Assembly: GCA_025210805.1 (NCBI GenBank)
Contig: JAOAQX010000004.1
Coordinates: 1-64,000, forward strand
Direction of reading: 5' to 3'
DNA: 64,000 nucleotides
Source of the DNA: Flavobacteriales bacterium
GTDB lineage: Bacteria > Bacteroidota > Bacteroidia > Flavobacteriales > CAJXXR01
Shown here: positions 53,168 through 62,454 of the stretch, in pieces
How positions within the stretch are numbered: position 1 is the first letter of the stretch
Layout of the letters: each line of letters opens with the position of its first letter
Program-made: the position numbers and the translations under genes
The notes under the pieces: model-generated
Told to the model about the DNA's origin: nothing
Databases searched by the model: none
Seen by the model: only the letters and a program-made list of their open reading frames with translations

Positions 53168-54188
53168 GAATTGGTTGATTTCAATCGTGTTAATTGTATT
53201 TGTTTTTCATTCTTGTGAACATGAAACTTTTGTGTCTTCAAATGAGCAAAAGGTTGAAAAATTGTTTCAAATTCCCAGTCATTTTGATCCTATTCCTTTC
53301 CCAGATGATAATCATTTTACTCTAGAAAGGTGGCAGCTAGGGAAAAAACTTTTTCATGATAAAAGACTCTCTAGAACTCAGGAAATTTCTTGTTCTTCTT
53401 GTCATGATTCTCGTTTAGCTTTTACAAAGCATGAAGCAGTAAGTCCTGGAATTTTAGGAAGAAAAGGAAGGCGTAATGCACCCACTCTTACGAATATCGC
53501 TTATCATCCTCATTTGCTGTTTGAAGCTTCTGTACCTAGTATAGAAATGCAGGTTTTGGTTCCTATTCAGGATACTAATGAGTTTGATCACAATATGGTA
53601 GCTGTTTATAAAGCATTAGGAGATGATCCTGAATACAAAAAGTTGAGTGAGAAAGCTTATGGTAGAGATTTCGATGCTTTTGTATTGGTTCGTTCTATTG
53701 CCAATTATGAAAGAAGTATGATTTCTGCAAATTCAAAATGGGATCAAGTACAGGAAGGTAAGGCAGTTTTTACTGAATCAGAAAGAAGGGGAGAAGCTCT
53801 TTTTAATAGTGAAAAGACTAAATGTTTTACCTGTCATGGTGGCTTTACTTTTACAAATTTTGAATTAAAGAATAATGGTTTGACTCAGGAATACGAAGAT
53901 GAAGGGTTGTATCATTTTACACACAAACCAGAAGATTTTGGTCTTTTTAAGGTACCTACTTTAAGAAATATTGCACTAACAGCTCCTTATATGCATGATG
54001 GTTCTTTATGGACTCTCGATGAAGTGATTACTCATTATAGTGAAGGAGTAAAACCATTTAAAAATAAATCTCCAGAAGTGAAAAATGCAGCTCTTTCTTC
54101 TCAAGAGAAAAAAGATTTGAAAGCCTTTTTATTGACTCTTACTGATTCTTCTTTTGTCAATAATTCTTTGTTTCAAATTACTCAGTGA
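53130..54188 (+). CDS. Diheme cytochrome c peroxidase family lipoprotein, second copy
   Basis: 352 residues, paralogous to the preceding gene. Lipoprotein signal (VFVFHSCEHE), haem sites CSSCHDSRLAF and CFTCHGGFTF, and TAPYMHDGSLWTLDE near the C-terminus. Its ATG lies 38 bases inside the preceding gene in another frame; a shorter start near the TTG at about 53174 is possible but would weaken the signal peptide. The tandem pair may act on different sites or proteins. Confidence 0.9.
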   Translation: MKVWLKTLSICPKNWLISIVLIVFVFHSCEHETFVSSNEQKVEKLFQIPSHFDPIPFPDDNHFTLERWQLGKKLFHDKRLSRTQEISCSSCHDSRLAFTKHEAVSPGILGRKGRRNAPTLTNIAYHPHLLFEASVPSIEMQVLVPIQDTNEFDHNMVAVYKALGDDPEYKKLSEKAYGRDFDAFVLVRSIANYERSMISANSKWDQVQEGKAVFTESERRGEALFNSEKTKCFTCHGGFTFTNFELKNNGLTQEYEDEGLYHFTHKPEDFGLFKVPTLRNIALTAPYMHDGSLWTLDEVITHYSEGVKPFKNKSPEVKNAALSSQEKKDLKAFLLTLTDSSFVNNSLFQITQ

Positions 54189-54207
54189 TTTATTTCCTCA
54201 GATAGAA

Positions 54208-55461
54208 TTAAACGTGTCTAAGCGCATCAACAGGTTGGTAAGCAGAAGCTTTTTGTGCTGGGTAAAAACCAGAAATCACACCAACAATTATACAAACCAA
54301 AACAGCCAGTAGCATCCAAATCCATGGAATTACAAATGGTGATTTTAAGAAAATAGCGACAATATTTCCTATCATAATTCCGAAAACAATTCCTAAAATC
54401 CCTCCCAAAACAGAAATAACAACAGCTTCAGTAAGAAACTGAACAAGAATGTGCTGTGAAGAAGCACCTAAAGATTTACGAATACCAATTTCTTTGGTTC
54501 TTTCTGTTACAGAAACCAGCATGATGTTCATGAGAGCCACTGCTGCACCCAGTAAGGTAAGAATTCCGATGCTTGAAGTAGCAAGTCCTACTTTATCCAG
54601 AATTCCTGTTATAGTTTCTAAAAGAGCTTTGGAGTTGCTAATGGTAAAATTATTGAGATCTTTTGGGCGTAATTTTCTCACTTTTCTCATAGCCACAATT
54701 GCTTCATTTTTTACTTGAGGAATCGTAAAACCTTTTTTTACTTTAGATTCTATTCTTAGTTGAGAATCTCTATAGGAGTAGTTTTTCTTGGCAACTCTAA
54801 AAGGGATATAAGCATCTTGATTGACCGAAAATCCATTTCCTTCTGCTTGAGGTTCTATAATTCCTATGACAATATACTTATGAGCGCCTAATTTGATACT
54901 TTTTCCAACACCTTTAGCTTTTCCTTTCGGGAAGAGCTTTTTAGCTAAGTCTGATGCAATAATTACATAGGGTTTTGCAGCAATATTATCTTCTTTGCTA
55001 AAATTCCTTCCGAACTCAATATTTCTACTTTTTACATTAAAGAAATTCTCATCTGCCCCAAAGAGTGACACATTATTTGCTTCCTCTTCTTTATATTCAA
55101 TTTTTTGACCACCAGATGCAAAAAAGTACAAAGAGGTTGTGGCAAATGTTGAAATAGATTGTTGGTATTTTTCACCTTCTTGATTGCTAATAGTGGGAAA
55201 TGACTTTCTTCTTTGTCTTCCCATCCTAATACCTTGTTCTCTATAGCTCACTTGAAAAGTGTCTGAACCAGCTTTAGAGAAATTGGAGTTTACAGAACCT
55301 TTTAATGCTTCTGTGGCGGTAAAGATACTTACCAAAGCCGTGATTCCCATAGCAATAATGAGCATGGTGACAATGCTTCGGGTCATATTTCCCTTGATGC
55401 TTCTAAAGGCAATTCCTAAATTTTCTCTGTGAACTCTCATTGAATCATAAAATCTATCCAA
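54208..55461 (-). CDS. ABC transporter permease (MacB/FtsX type)
   Basis: 417 residues with the MacB plan: N-terminal helix (SIVTMLIIAMGITALVSIF), a periplasmic MacB-PCD domain (about 45-265), and three C-terminal helices with MNIMLVSVTERTKEIGIRKSLGAS in between, the EExxR-like coupling segment. The start may be TTG 55461 (giving MDRFYDSMRVHREN, which fits relatives) or ATG 55440. The ATPase partner is not next to it. The gene is convergent with the second peroxidase, only 19 bases away. Confidence 0.87.
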   Translation of the reverse strand: MDRFYDSMRVHRENLGIAFRSIKGNMTRSIVTMLIIAMGITALVSIFTATEALKGSVNSNFSKAGSDTFQVSYREQGIRMGRQRRKSFPTISNQEGEKYQQSISTFATTSLYFFASGGQKIEYKEEEANNVSLFGADENFFNVKSRNIEFGRNFSKEDNIAAKPYVIIASDLAKKLFPKGKAKGVGKSIKLGAHKYIVIGIIEPQAEGNGFSVNQDAYIPFRVAKKNYSYRDSQLRIESKVKKGFTIPQVKNEAIVAMRKVRKLRPKDLNNFTISNSKALLETITGILDKVGLATSSIGILTLLGAAVALMNIMLVSVTERTKEIGIRKSLGASSQHILVQFLTEAVVISVLGGILGIVFGIMIGNIVAIFLKSPFVIPWIWMLLAVLVCIIVGVISGFYPAQKASAYQPVDALRHV

Positions 55462-55593
55462 TTTTAAAACAAAATTATTGATTGGGAAAAAAAATTAGTG
55501 TTCTTTAACCCAAATTATAGAGTGATTCCGTATTCTTCTATAAATTCAGTTGAATTAAACCTGTAATGGGTATAGGTTTATTGGCATTTCGAA

Positions 55594-56132
55594 TTACTTT
55601 TTTCGTTTATAGCGACTTTGTGTTATTTGATTCAGAAAGGTTTTGTTTTCTATCAGTTCAAATTTCACTTCACTTGGCAATTCTCCGAAAAGTGGAGAAC
55701 CACCGCCTAATAAAATCGGAAGCGTTGTTAGAATCATTTCATCAATCAAATTTTCTTTTAGAAAATTCCTGATTGTCGTTCCTCCATCAATATAAAGTCT
55801 GCTATATCCTTTATCGTGAATTGCTCTAAAACCTCCGATAAAGTTCCATGGATTAAAAAAGCTTTGTCTTTGTGGGATTTAGGTATTTCTTTTAACTTAT
55901 TGCTTAACACAAAAACAGGCTTGTTATAGGGCCAGGGAACATCAAATCCAATAACAGTTTCGAAGGTTGTTCGCCCCATGATAAGTGCATCAATTCGGTT
56001 GGTGAATTCCACATATCCCATATCATCATGATTAGGGTTGGGTACGGAATTTAGCCAATCGATTTTACCATTTTTGTCTGCTATATAGCCATCTAAACTT
56101 GTTGCGATAAATACGCTATTCGTTTTAGTCAT
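55594..56132 (-). pseudogene. RibD-C/dihydrofolate-reductase-like gene with frameshift
   Basis: Frame one begins at ATG 56132 (TKTNSVFIATSLDGYIADKNG; RIDALIMGRTTFETV; KPVFVLSNK). Near 55818-55823 the frame shifts: one base appears lost from a CAAATT-like run. In the other frame the same family continues as IHDKGYSRLYIDGGTTI, LLGGGSPLFGEL and SRYKRKK, ending at the TAA at 55594-55596. Restoring one base gives about 179 residues, normal for the YyaP/RibD-C group. Either a pseudogene or a sequencing error. An N-terminal extension to 56228 is not needed. Confidence 0.85.
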
Positions 56133-56370
56133 TTCTCTTTTGTTTTTTTTAACTGGAATACTAATCGGTAGAGAACCTATTTGGTAGTAGCCGTTATCAA
56201 AAGTATGTGAAATTACAAAACTCCCCAATAGTTATGCTTAATTAGCCATGGTCTTTTCGCTAATTCTAATATTTTGCACATGTTGTTAGATTCACACTTT
56301 GTTATGTGTGTAATCTAAAAAAACCAGTTATTTTATAGACGCTATTTCAGTAAAAAAAGTAAGAAATTTT

Positions 56371-56928
56371 TTATCTCAATATTTCAACCATTCCCGTTGT
56401 AGATCTGTAAACAGCGGATACCACTTCTGCGTGAACATTGTCTAACGATGAGATCATTTTTTTGTTAGAAACGGCTAATTCTTTTGCCATTTCCATAGTG
56501 GTATTTCCTTTAGGTAGGTATTTTCTTAGTGTTGGGAATTTATCTGTATGGTTTTGTATATTTTGAAGAAAGGTAGAGTTATCATTTGCCAATGCTATAA
56601 CGAGTTTTACACCGCTGAGGGCTACTGTAGCTTCAATGGCTTCTATGTCTGTTTCTGTAAGAATTCCACCTGGAGTTCTCATAACAATTAAATCACCGAA
56701 ACCTTGATCAAGAATCGTTTCTACCGAAATTTTGGTATCAATATCTGCAAGTATTAATGCTTTTGGGTTTTCTTCGTTTTCTAACTCATACAATTGTTGT
56801 TTATAGTCGATTGTATTTCCCATTTGAGCCACAAAACGTACATTACCAGTCATTAAATCCCTGAGGATGTCCTCTGATGTTAGTGAATTTCTTTCAGATT
56901 GACTCAGGATATGATTTATTTGGTTCAT
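56371..56928 (-). CDS. Beta-carbonic-anhydrase-like pseudoenzyme lacking zinc ligands
   Basis: 185 residues aligning to the carbonic anhydrase at 25204-25827 along its length (ILRDLMTGNVRFV; ILDQGFGDLIV; EVVSAVYRSTTGMVEI). The zinc ligands are gone: Cys60 is Asp62, His113 is Asn115, Cys116 is Ser118, and catalytic Arg64 is Lys66; Asp62 remains as Asp64. The frame is intact and the core hydrophobic pattern kept, so it is more like a selected non-catalytic protein than a decaying gene. Function unknown. It is separated from other genes by about 140-180 bases on either side. Confidence 0.83.
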   Translation of the reverse strand: MNQINHILSQSERNSLTSEDILRDLMTGNVRFVAQMGNTIDYKQQLYELENEENPKALILADIDTKISVETILDQGFGDLIVMRTPGGILTETDIEAIEATVALSGVKLVIALANDNSTFLQNIQNHTDKFPTLRKYLPKGNTTMEMAKELAVSNKKMISSLDNVHAEVVSAVYRSTTGMVEILR

Positions 56929-57105
56929 AAGATATTTTTTAACAGTTTCTCAAATTTATACATTATAAAACGATAATTAAATTAGATAATAACATTTTGT
57001 TAAATATATTACTTAATATGGAGGAATTGTTAGTCTTTTAAAAATTATTCAAAAAGACCTTCTATGAACATATTTGAGAGTGAATAGAATTATTGTTAGC
57101 AGTAC

Positions 57106-59304
57106 TTAGAGAAGCATAACAAATCCTGATGTTTCTAGGATTTCTCCATTAATGGTGGTGTATTTACATTGATAATTAAACAATGCTTCTTGAAGGAGTT
57201 CTCCATCTTGGTCACGTCCATCCCATTGGTGTTTTTCTTGATATTGAGAGCCATCATAGACTTTTCTTCCCCAGCGGTCAAAAATCTCTAAAGTATAAGC
57301 TTTTATATTGTATGTTTCGGGGAAAAAATATTCATTCAAATTATCTCCAGAAGGAGTGAATGCATTTGGGAAATGAATGGAATAATTTACCCGCACTTTT
57401 ACATGAATAATCTTTTTATCGGGGCATTTTCCATTTACATTAACGTTTTGGGCAATAAAATAATCACCAGGAACAGTAAATTGATGGGTAAAGCTTTCTT
57501 CATTGGAAATAGTCCCATCAGAAATAAAGAATTCCATAAATGTAAAGCTGTTACTTAAATTGGTGATTTCAAAATCTTCATAAATTTCAATATCTGTATT
57601 AGAAATTGTAAAATCAGCTTCGGCATTTTGAAAAATGGTAATCCAGCTTTTTTCCTCAATACTATCCGTGCATCCCCATTGATCTGTGTAAATAAGTTTT
57701 AGGTCTAATACGGTGTCGTGATCGGTATATATTGTAAAGGAAGGGTCGTTTGTGTGGAAAACACTATCTAAATACCACTCGTAATGAAGGGGATGATTTA
57801 GATCTTGTAATTGAATAAGCACTTCGCTGGAATTACATTGAGCAATTTTATTAGGGAATTTAAACTCAATAGAATCACTGATGAAAATCGGTATTTTTCT
57901 ACTCAATTTACAGTTATTATCCTCTATTGTTACTTGTACAAAATGATTTCCAGGTGTGGTGAAGTCGATATCGTTTAACTGTGTTGGACCAACCGTATCG
58001 AGATCACTTTGTGAAAAATTCCATTGGATTTTGGCTCCGCCAGAGAATTCTTGATTGACTATTTCAAAACTCATTAGGTCTTTGTCTTTCCAGCAAAGGA
58101 TAGAATCTCCAGTTAAATCAAAATTTATTTCATTTTTAATAGTTATTTCTTTTATAATAGTATCAATACAAGCCGCTCCTCTTGAACTGATTAATCGAAC
58201 GTCATAATCTCCATCTGCGGGGTAATTATAGGTAACTTGATATCCACTTGCCGTATCTGCTGTTGTGTTTTGATCTCCAAAATCCCAAAGTAGTGTTAAA
58301 GAATCATCTACTATGGCTTCAAAATTAACAGTTTGATTTCCCGTGCAATAATTATCAAAGGCTTCAAAATCGGCGATATGACTTTTACAATCAAAAACAA
58401 GCATTCTGAAATCTCTTATGGTTTTAGAAAGTAAGACACCATTGCGGTATTCTTCTACCATAACAGCGATAATATAAGAACCGATTTGTGTGGGAGTCCC
58501 CGTGATAATCCCTGTTTCTGGGTCTATCCACATAGGAGGACTTGCATCTAAGGGATGTGTGGGTGCATAAGGAACATTATAGACAATTAATGGATAAGGA
58601 GTTGCATCAATATTTCCTGCGGTATTTGAAGATGTGGCTTGTGGAGTTGTTAGGTAATAATGTAAGCTATCACCATCAATATCTATAGCTGAGCAATTAT
58701 AATTTAGTGATTGGTTAATGCAAACTTCTAAAGGGGGAAGTTCTGAGAATTTCGGATTTGAATTACCTAAAGTGAAGTTATTTGGGGGAATTTCTGTAGA
58801 AAAAATTGAACCTGTTTGAAAAGGGTTTGCAACAATATTATTTACAGAAGGATTCCGACAGCATCTCTGATACGAAACAAAGTATCCATTTGAAGATGAA
58901 GGTAGTGGAATAGTGACTTTATAGGTTCCTTTTTGAATACAAAAATCACCAACTAATTCAATACAAGAGTCTGGACTTTCTATATTTACATTTTCAATGG
59001 TTAATGAAGTGAAATTAACTTCTTGGTAAAGGCTGTTGTCGTCATTAAGGACATTGAGTTTTGCAAAAGGAGCGCCAGGTGTTACGAGTGGTTTTCCATA
59101 GATATTATCAAAACCTGCTGGAGTAATCGTTGTTCCATTGGAATCAAGAAAAGGCTGACAGTCTTTATACACAATCAATTCGAACTCGTAAAGCCCATTT
59201 GCAAGTACTTTATAACTAAGTTCACCACCAACAATGTGTGTCGCGTAGCTCCCTTGGAGCATAAAAGAGAAAAATAAAAAAACAAAAATTCTTAAAAAAC
59301 GCAT
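57106..59304 (-). CDS. Large surface protein with PKD-like domains and T9SS type B C-terminus
   Basis: 732 residues: signal peptide (ends GSYAT), an N-terminal beta region with THIVGGELSYKVLANGLYEFEL and several Cys (YQRCCRNP), a PKD-like domain at about 315-395 (LLWDFGDQNTTADT...), further Ig/PKD-like segments, and the gliding-motility-associated C-terminal domain (IHFPNAFTPSGDNLN, FDRWGRKVYDG, WDGRDQDGELL) at about 645-732. This type B domain directs T9SS export. Probably an adhesin or structural surface protein. It stands alone. Confidence 0.87.
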   Translation of the reverse strand: MRFLRIFVFLFFSFMLQGSYATHIVGGELSYKVLANGLYEFELIVYKDCQPFLDSNGTTITPAGFDNIYGKPLVTPGAPFAKLNVLNDDNSLYQEVNFTSLTIENVNIESPDSCIELVGDFCIQKGTYKVTIPLPSSSNGYFVSYQRCCRNPSVNNIVANPFQTGSIFSTEIPPNNFTLGNSNPKFSELPPLEVCINQSLNYNCSAIDIDGDSLHYYLTTPQATSSNTAGNIDATPYPLIVYNVPYAPTHPLDASPPMWIDPETGIITGTPTQIGSYIIAVMVEEYRNGVLLSKTIRDFRMLVFDCKSHIADFEAFDNYCTGNQTVNFEAIVDDSLTLLWDFGDQNTTADTASGYQVTYNYPADGDYDVRLISSRGAACIDTIIKEITIKNEINFDLTGDSILCWKDKDLMSFEIVNQEFSGGAKIQWNFSQSDLDTVGPTQLNDIDFTTPGNHFVQVTIEDNNCKLSRKIPIFISDSIEFKFPNKIAQCNSSEVLIQLQDLNHPLHYEWYLDSVFHTNDPSFTIYTDHDTVLDLKLIYTDQWGCTDSIEEKSWITIFQNAEADFTISNTDIEIYEDFEITNLSNSFTFMEFFISDGTISNEESFTHQFTVPGDYFIAQNVNVNGKCPDKKIIHVKVRVNYSIHFPNAFTPSGDNLNEYFFPETYNIKAYTLEIFDRWGRKVYDGSQYQEKHQWDGRDQDGELLQEALFNYQCKYTTINGEILETSGFVMLL

Positions 59305-59315
59305 AAAATATAGTT

Positions 59316-59370
59316 GAAAAAAATAGAGTCGTAAATTAAGATTATATTTCTTTATCTTATTTACGACTCT
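59316..59370 (-). terminator. Terminator of kdsA
   Basis: Stem from 59325 to 59370 (AGAGTCGTAAAT pairs with ATTTACGACTCT and continues after a one-base bulge), then a U run on the minus strand from the A7 at about 59317-59323. Confidence 0.8.
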
Positions 59371-59418
59371 AATTTAGTAAAAAAAAATGTATTGCCCAAG
59401 TATAGAATAGTTTCAATT

Positions 59419-60225
59419 CTAAAACTGACCGACAGTTTCTTTTAATAATACAAGTTTTTTTAACAAGTTTTCTACGTGATCAAGGTGCAACATATTGGCA
59501 CCATCAGATAAAGCATTTTTAGGGTCTGGGTGTGTTTCAAGAAATATCCCATCAGCTCCTACGGCTATTCCAGCTTTTGCTATTGTTTCTATCAATTCAG
59601 GTTTACCTCCTGTAACTCCCGAAGTTTGATTGGGTTGTTGAAGCGAATGAGTGATATCTAAAACCACAGGACTTCCAGTAGATTTCATTGTAGGAATTCC
59701 TCGATAGTCAACTACTAAATCTTGATATCCAAACATCGATCCTCTTTCTGTTAGGAGTATTTGATTATTTCCACTTTCAATTACTTTCTGCCTTGCAAAT
59801 TGCATGCTTTCTGGAGCTAAAAATTGACCTTTCTTGATATTAACCCATTTATTTGTTTTGGCTGCGGCAACTAATAAATCCGTCTGACGACACAAAAAAG
59901 CAGGAATCTGAAGGATATCAACAAACTCGGCAGCCATTTCGGCCTCCTCTGCAGTGTGAATATCCGTAACGGTGGGTACATTAAAAGTTTGGTGAACTTT
60001 TTCGAGTATTTTTAAAGCTTTTTCATCTCCAATTCCTGTAAACGAATCTAAACGTGAGCGATTAGCTTTTCTATAGGATCCTTTAAAAACAAAAGGGATC
60101 TTAAGATCGGTTGTTATTTCAACAAGCTTTTCAGCAATATATAAACTGGTTTTTTCGTTTTCAATAGCACAAGGTCCTGCGAGTAAAAAAAAGCGATCCT
60201 TTTTTGAAAAAAATTCTTGATTCAT
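59419..60225 (-). CDS. kdsA: 3-deoxy-8-phosphooctulonate synthase (KDO-8-P synthase)
   Basis: Condenses PEP and arabinose-5-phosphate in Kdo synthesis for LPS. 268 residues from ATG 60225; ATG 60243 sits only 8 bases past a predicted -7 box, so 60225 gives a more normal leader. Motifs: LLAGPCAIEN, VFKGSYRKANRSRLDSFTG, LQIPAFLCRQTDLL, KGQFLAPESM, DITHSLQQPN, FLETHPDPKNA. Shows the organism makes Kdo-containing LPS. A terminator follows. Confidence 0.96.
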   Translation of the reverse strand: MNQEFFSKKDRFFLLAGPCAIENEKTSLYIAEKLVEITTDLKIPFVFKGSYRKANRSRLDSFTGIGDEKALKILEKVHQTFNVPTVTDIHTAEEAEMAAEFVDILQIPAFLCRQTDLLVAAAKTNKWVNIKKGQFLAPESMQFARQKVIESGNNQILLTERGSMFGYQDLVVDYRGIPTMKSTGSPVVLDITHSLQQPNQTSGVTGGKPELIETIAKAGIAVGADGIFLETHPDPKNALSDGANMLHLDHVENLLKKLVLLKETVGQF

Positions 60226-60251
60226 CAGCGGTTGTATAATCATTTTGCTAT

Positions 60252-60259
60252 CAAAAGTA
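60252..60259 (-). promoter_or_regulatory. Predicted kdsA -7 box
   Basis: On the minus strand TACTTTTG matches TAnnTTTG. It is 26 bases before the ATG at 60225. Confidence 0.45.
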
Positions 60260-60284
60260 AACTTTTTCGTAAGACTATTTTACT

Positions 60285-60292
60285 TATCTTTG
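60285..60292 (+). promoter_or_regulatory. Predicted -7 box of the surface lipoprotein gene
   Basis: TATCTTTG matches TAnnTTTG, 23 bases upstream of the ATG at 60316. The -33 element is weak. Confidence 0.45.
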
Positions 60293-60315
60293 GTTGATTT
60301 TAAAAATTATTAAAT

Positions 60316-62433
60316 ATGCTTTTGAGAAATACTCTAAGGTTATTCTCGGTTTTGGTTGTATCTGTTGTGTTCTCATCTTGTCTTAAAGATTTGGAAGATG
60401 ATCTCAATGATTTGAAGGCTAATGAACAGGTTTCAAAATGGGGAGCAACTATTATTGATACCAAAATATATCCGAATAATATCGATACCTCAAATTTACT
60501 TGTGGATAAGGATGGAAATATTTATTTTAGAACGATTATAGATTCTGTTGCACATTTTAACTCAGAAGATATATTTACTTCTACTAAGCAACAAGTTCAA
60601 GAATCTGTAAAAATTGATTACTCTACAGCAAGGATTCAAGATTTCTCTGTGAGTTACATAGGATCTATGCTTGGTTTAATGCAAAAATCTACGGAAGTAG
60701 CCTCAGCTAAGATTCAAAATTTTATTGCTCTAAACGGGACAAACGCTACTTTTTCTACCTTTTCTACCAATTTGAACTCTATTAATTGGGGAACGGCAAA
60801 CTCCATATCAACTGTAACGTACGAATCTGGAGATTTTGAAATCAAACTTACCAATAATACTGATTTCGATATTTCAAATCTTGCTATAGAGGTAAGAAGC
60901 CAGTCAACGAATTTAGGAACCTATAATTTTACATCGATAAATGCAGGAGAAACAGCTGCTCAGTTAATCGATATGGCAGGCAAGCAAGTGTTTAGTGATT
61001 TTTCTTTTAAAATAACATCATTAACGGTAAATGGTATAAATCAAGCTCAACTTATAGATCTTTCTAAATCTATTGTGCTAAAACTAAAGCCACAAGAGAA
61101 TTTAAGAATCAGTACTTCGGTTGCTAAATATACCGATCCTGTTTTTTCTTATGAATACCCTTATACAATTACAGATAATGGTTCGAACTTTAATGAAGAA
61201 TTGAGCCTAGTGAAATGGAAAAAAGGGAAATTAAATATTAGAATTGATGAGTTTGTTTCTAAAGCACATCAGTTGAAAATTTCTATTGTTGGAGCTGTTG
61301 ATTCTATGAATAATCCAGTAGAAGAGATCATCTCTATCAGTGGTGGTTTTAATACCTATAATCAAGAATTTGATTTAACTAAGATGACATTAAGACTTGA
61401 TCAATATAGTGGACAACCATATAATACTATTCTTTTAAAATTTGAACCAAGATTTTATAATACAGCTCACGCACCGCTTAATAGACTAGAAAATTATCAA
61501 GTGAATGTAAAAGTAAATGATGCTGAATTTGCATATTTTGAAGGAGACTTTAAGAGTAAAAAAGTAACATTAGACAAAATGACTAATGATTGGGAGGAGG
61601 AATACCTAAATAAAATTTCAGGTGATTTTAGTCTAAAGTCTGCATATATTCATTTCCGTATGAGAAATGAAATGGGTGTGGCAGCTTCTGTTGATCTAAA
61701 TGGAAAAGCCTATAATAAAGCAAATGTTGAAAAAAACATGACTTTTAACACTCCCGTTTTGATGAGTGCCGCAGTAAATACAGCAGAAGATAAAGTGAGT
61801 ATTGGAAAATACGATGGAACAAATTCTAATATTCCTGAGATTATATCATTTTTACCCAGAAAATTTGAAACTTGGGGAGAAGCAACAGCGGTTCTTGAAC
61901 CAGGGCAAACGAAATCTTTCTTGGAAGTAGGTTCAAAAGCTTATATTGATATGGAGGCATTTCTTCCACTTGATTTACGTGCAGATTCTTTGTTTTACCA
62001 AGACACAGTTTCTTATGAAAAAAGCGATTTAAGTGATTTAAATGACCTCGAAGAGGATGAAACTTTGGATTTAAAAGATGTAATCGTGCATTTGGAAATA
62101 GAAAATATGTATCCTTTAAATATTGGAGCAAGTATTATTATTCATGATTCTATCAATAACTTAAACTTAGAAACTATTGATATTCCTGCAGTAATCAAGT
62201 CTGCAAAAGTTAACGATATAGGAGAAGTGCAAAGCACTACAATTTATAAAACGGAAATTACTTTAAACAAGGCTCAAAGAAAAGCCTTAATAAATGGGGG
62301 TAAATTAATACCAACAGTTCATCTGTTTACGCCTAAAAATTTAGGAGCAAATGAATCTGTGGCTATTAGTAAAGATCATTATGTGCATATAGTAGCAGGA
62401 GCAGAAGTAGTAGCAGGAGTGACCATAGAATAG
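60316..62433 (+). CDS. Large hypothetical surface lipoprotein
   Basis: 705 residues with a lipoprotein signal (VVFSSCLKDLEDDLNDL). The acidic residues just after the Cys fit the lipoprotein export signal that directs some Bacteroidota proteins to the cell surface. The remainder is rich in beta strands and has no recognisable catalytic motif. It is followed after 21 bases by a DUF5723 outer-membrane protein, a pairing I associate with Bacteroidota. It may be its partner at the surface. Function unknown. Confidence 0.75.
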   Translation: MLLRNTLRLFSVLVVSVVFSSCLKDLEDDLNDLKANEQVSKWGATIIDTKIYPNNIDTSNLLVDKDGNIYFRTIIDSVAHFNSEDIFTSTKQQVQESVKIDYSTARIQDFSVSYIGSMLGLMQKSTEVASAKIQNFIALNGTNATFSTFSTNLNSINWGTANSISTVTYESGDFEIKLTNNTDFDISNLAIEVRSQSTNLGTYNFTSINAGETAAQLIDMAGKQVFSDFSFKITSLTVNGINQAQLIDLSKSIVLKLKPQENLRISTSVAKYTDPVFSYEYPYTITDNGSNFNEELSLVKWKKGKLNIRIDEFVSKAHQLKISIVGAVDSMNNPVEEIISISGGFNTYNQEFDLTKMTLRLDQYSGQPYNTILLKFEPRFYNTAHAPLNRLENYQVNVKVNDAEFAYFEGDFKSKKVTLDKMTNDWEEEYLNKISGDFSLKSAYIHFRMRNEMGVAASVDLNGKAYNKANVEKNMTFNTPVLMSAAVNTAEDKVSIGKYDGTNSNIPEIISFLPRKFETWGEATAVLEPGQTKSFLEVGSKAYIDMEAFLPLDLRADSLFYQDTVSYEKSDLSDLNDLEEDETLDLKDVIVHLEIENMYPLNIGASIIIHDSINNLNLETIDIPAVIKSAKVNDIGEVQSTTIYKTEITLNKAQRKALINGGKLIPTVHLFTPKNLGANESVAISKDHYVHIVAGAEVVAGVTIE

Positions 62434-62454
62434 AAAAAGAAAGGAATAAAAGAA

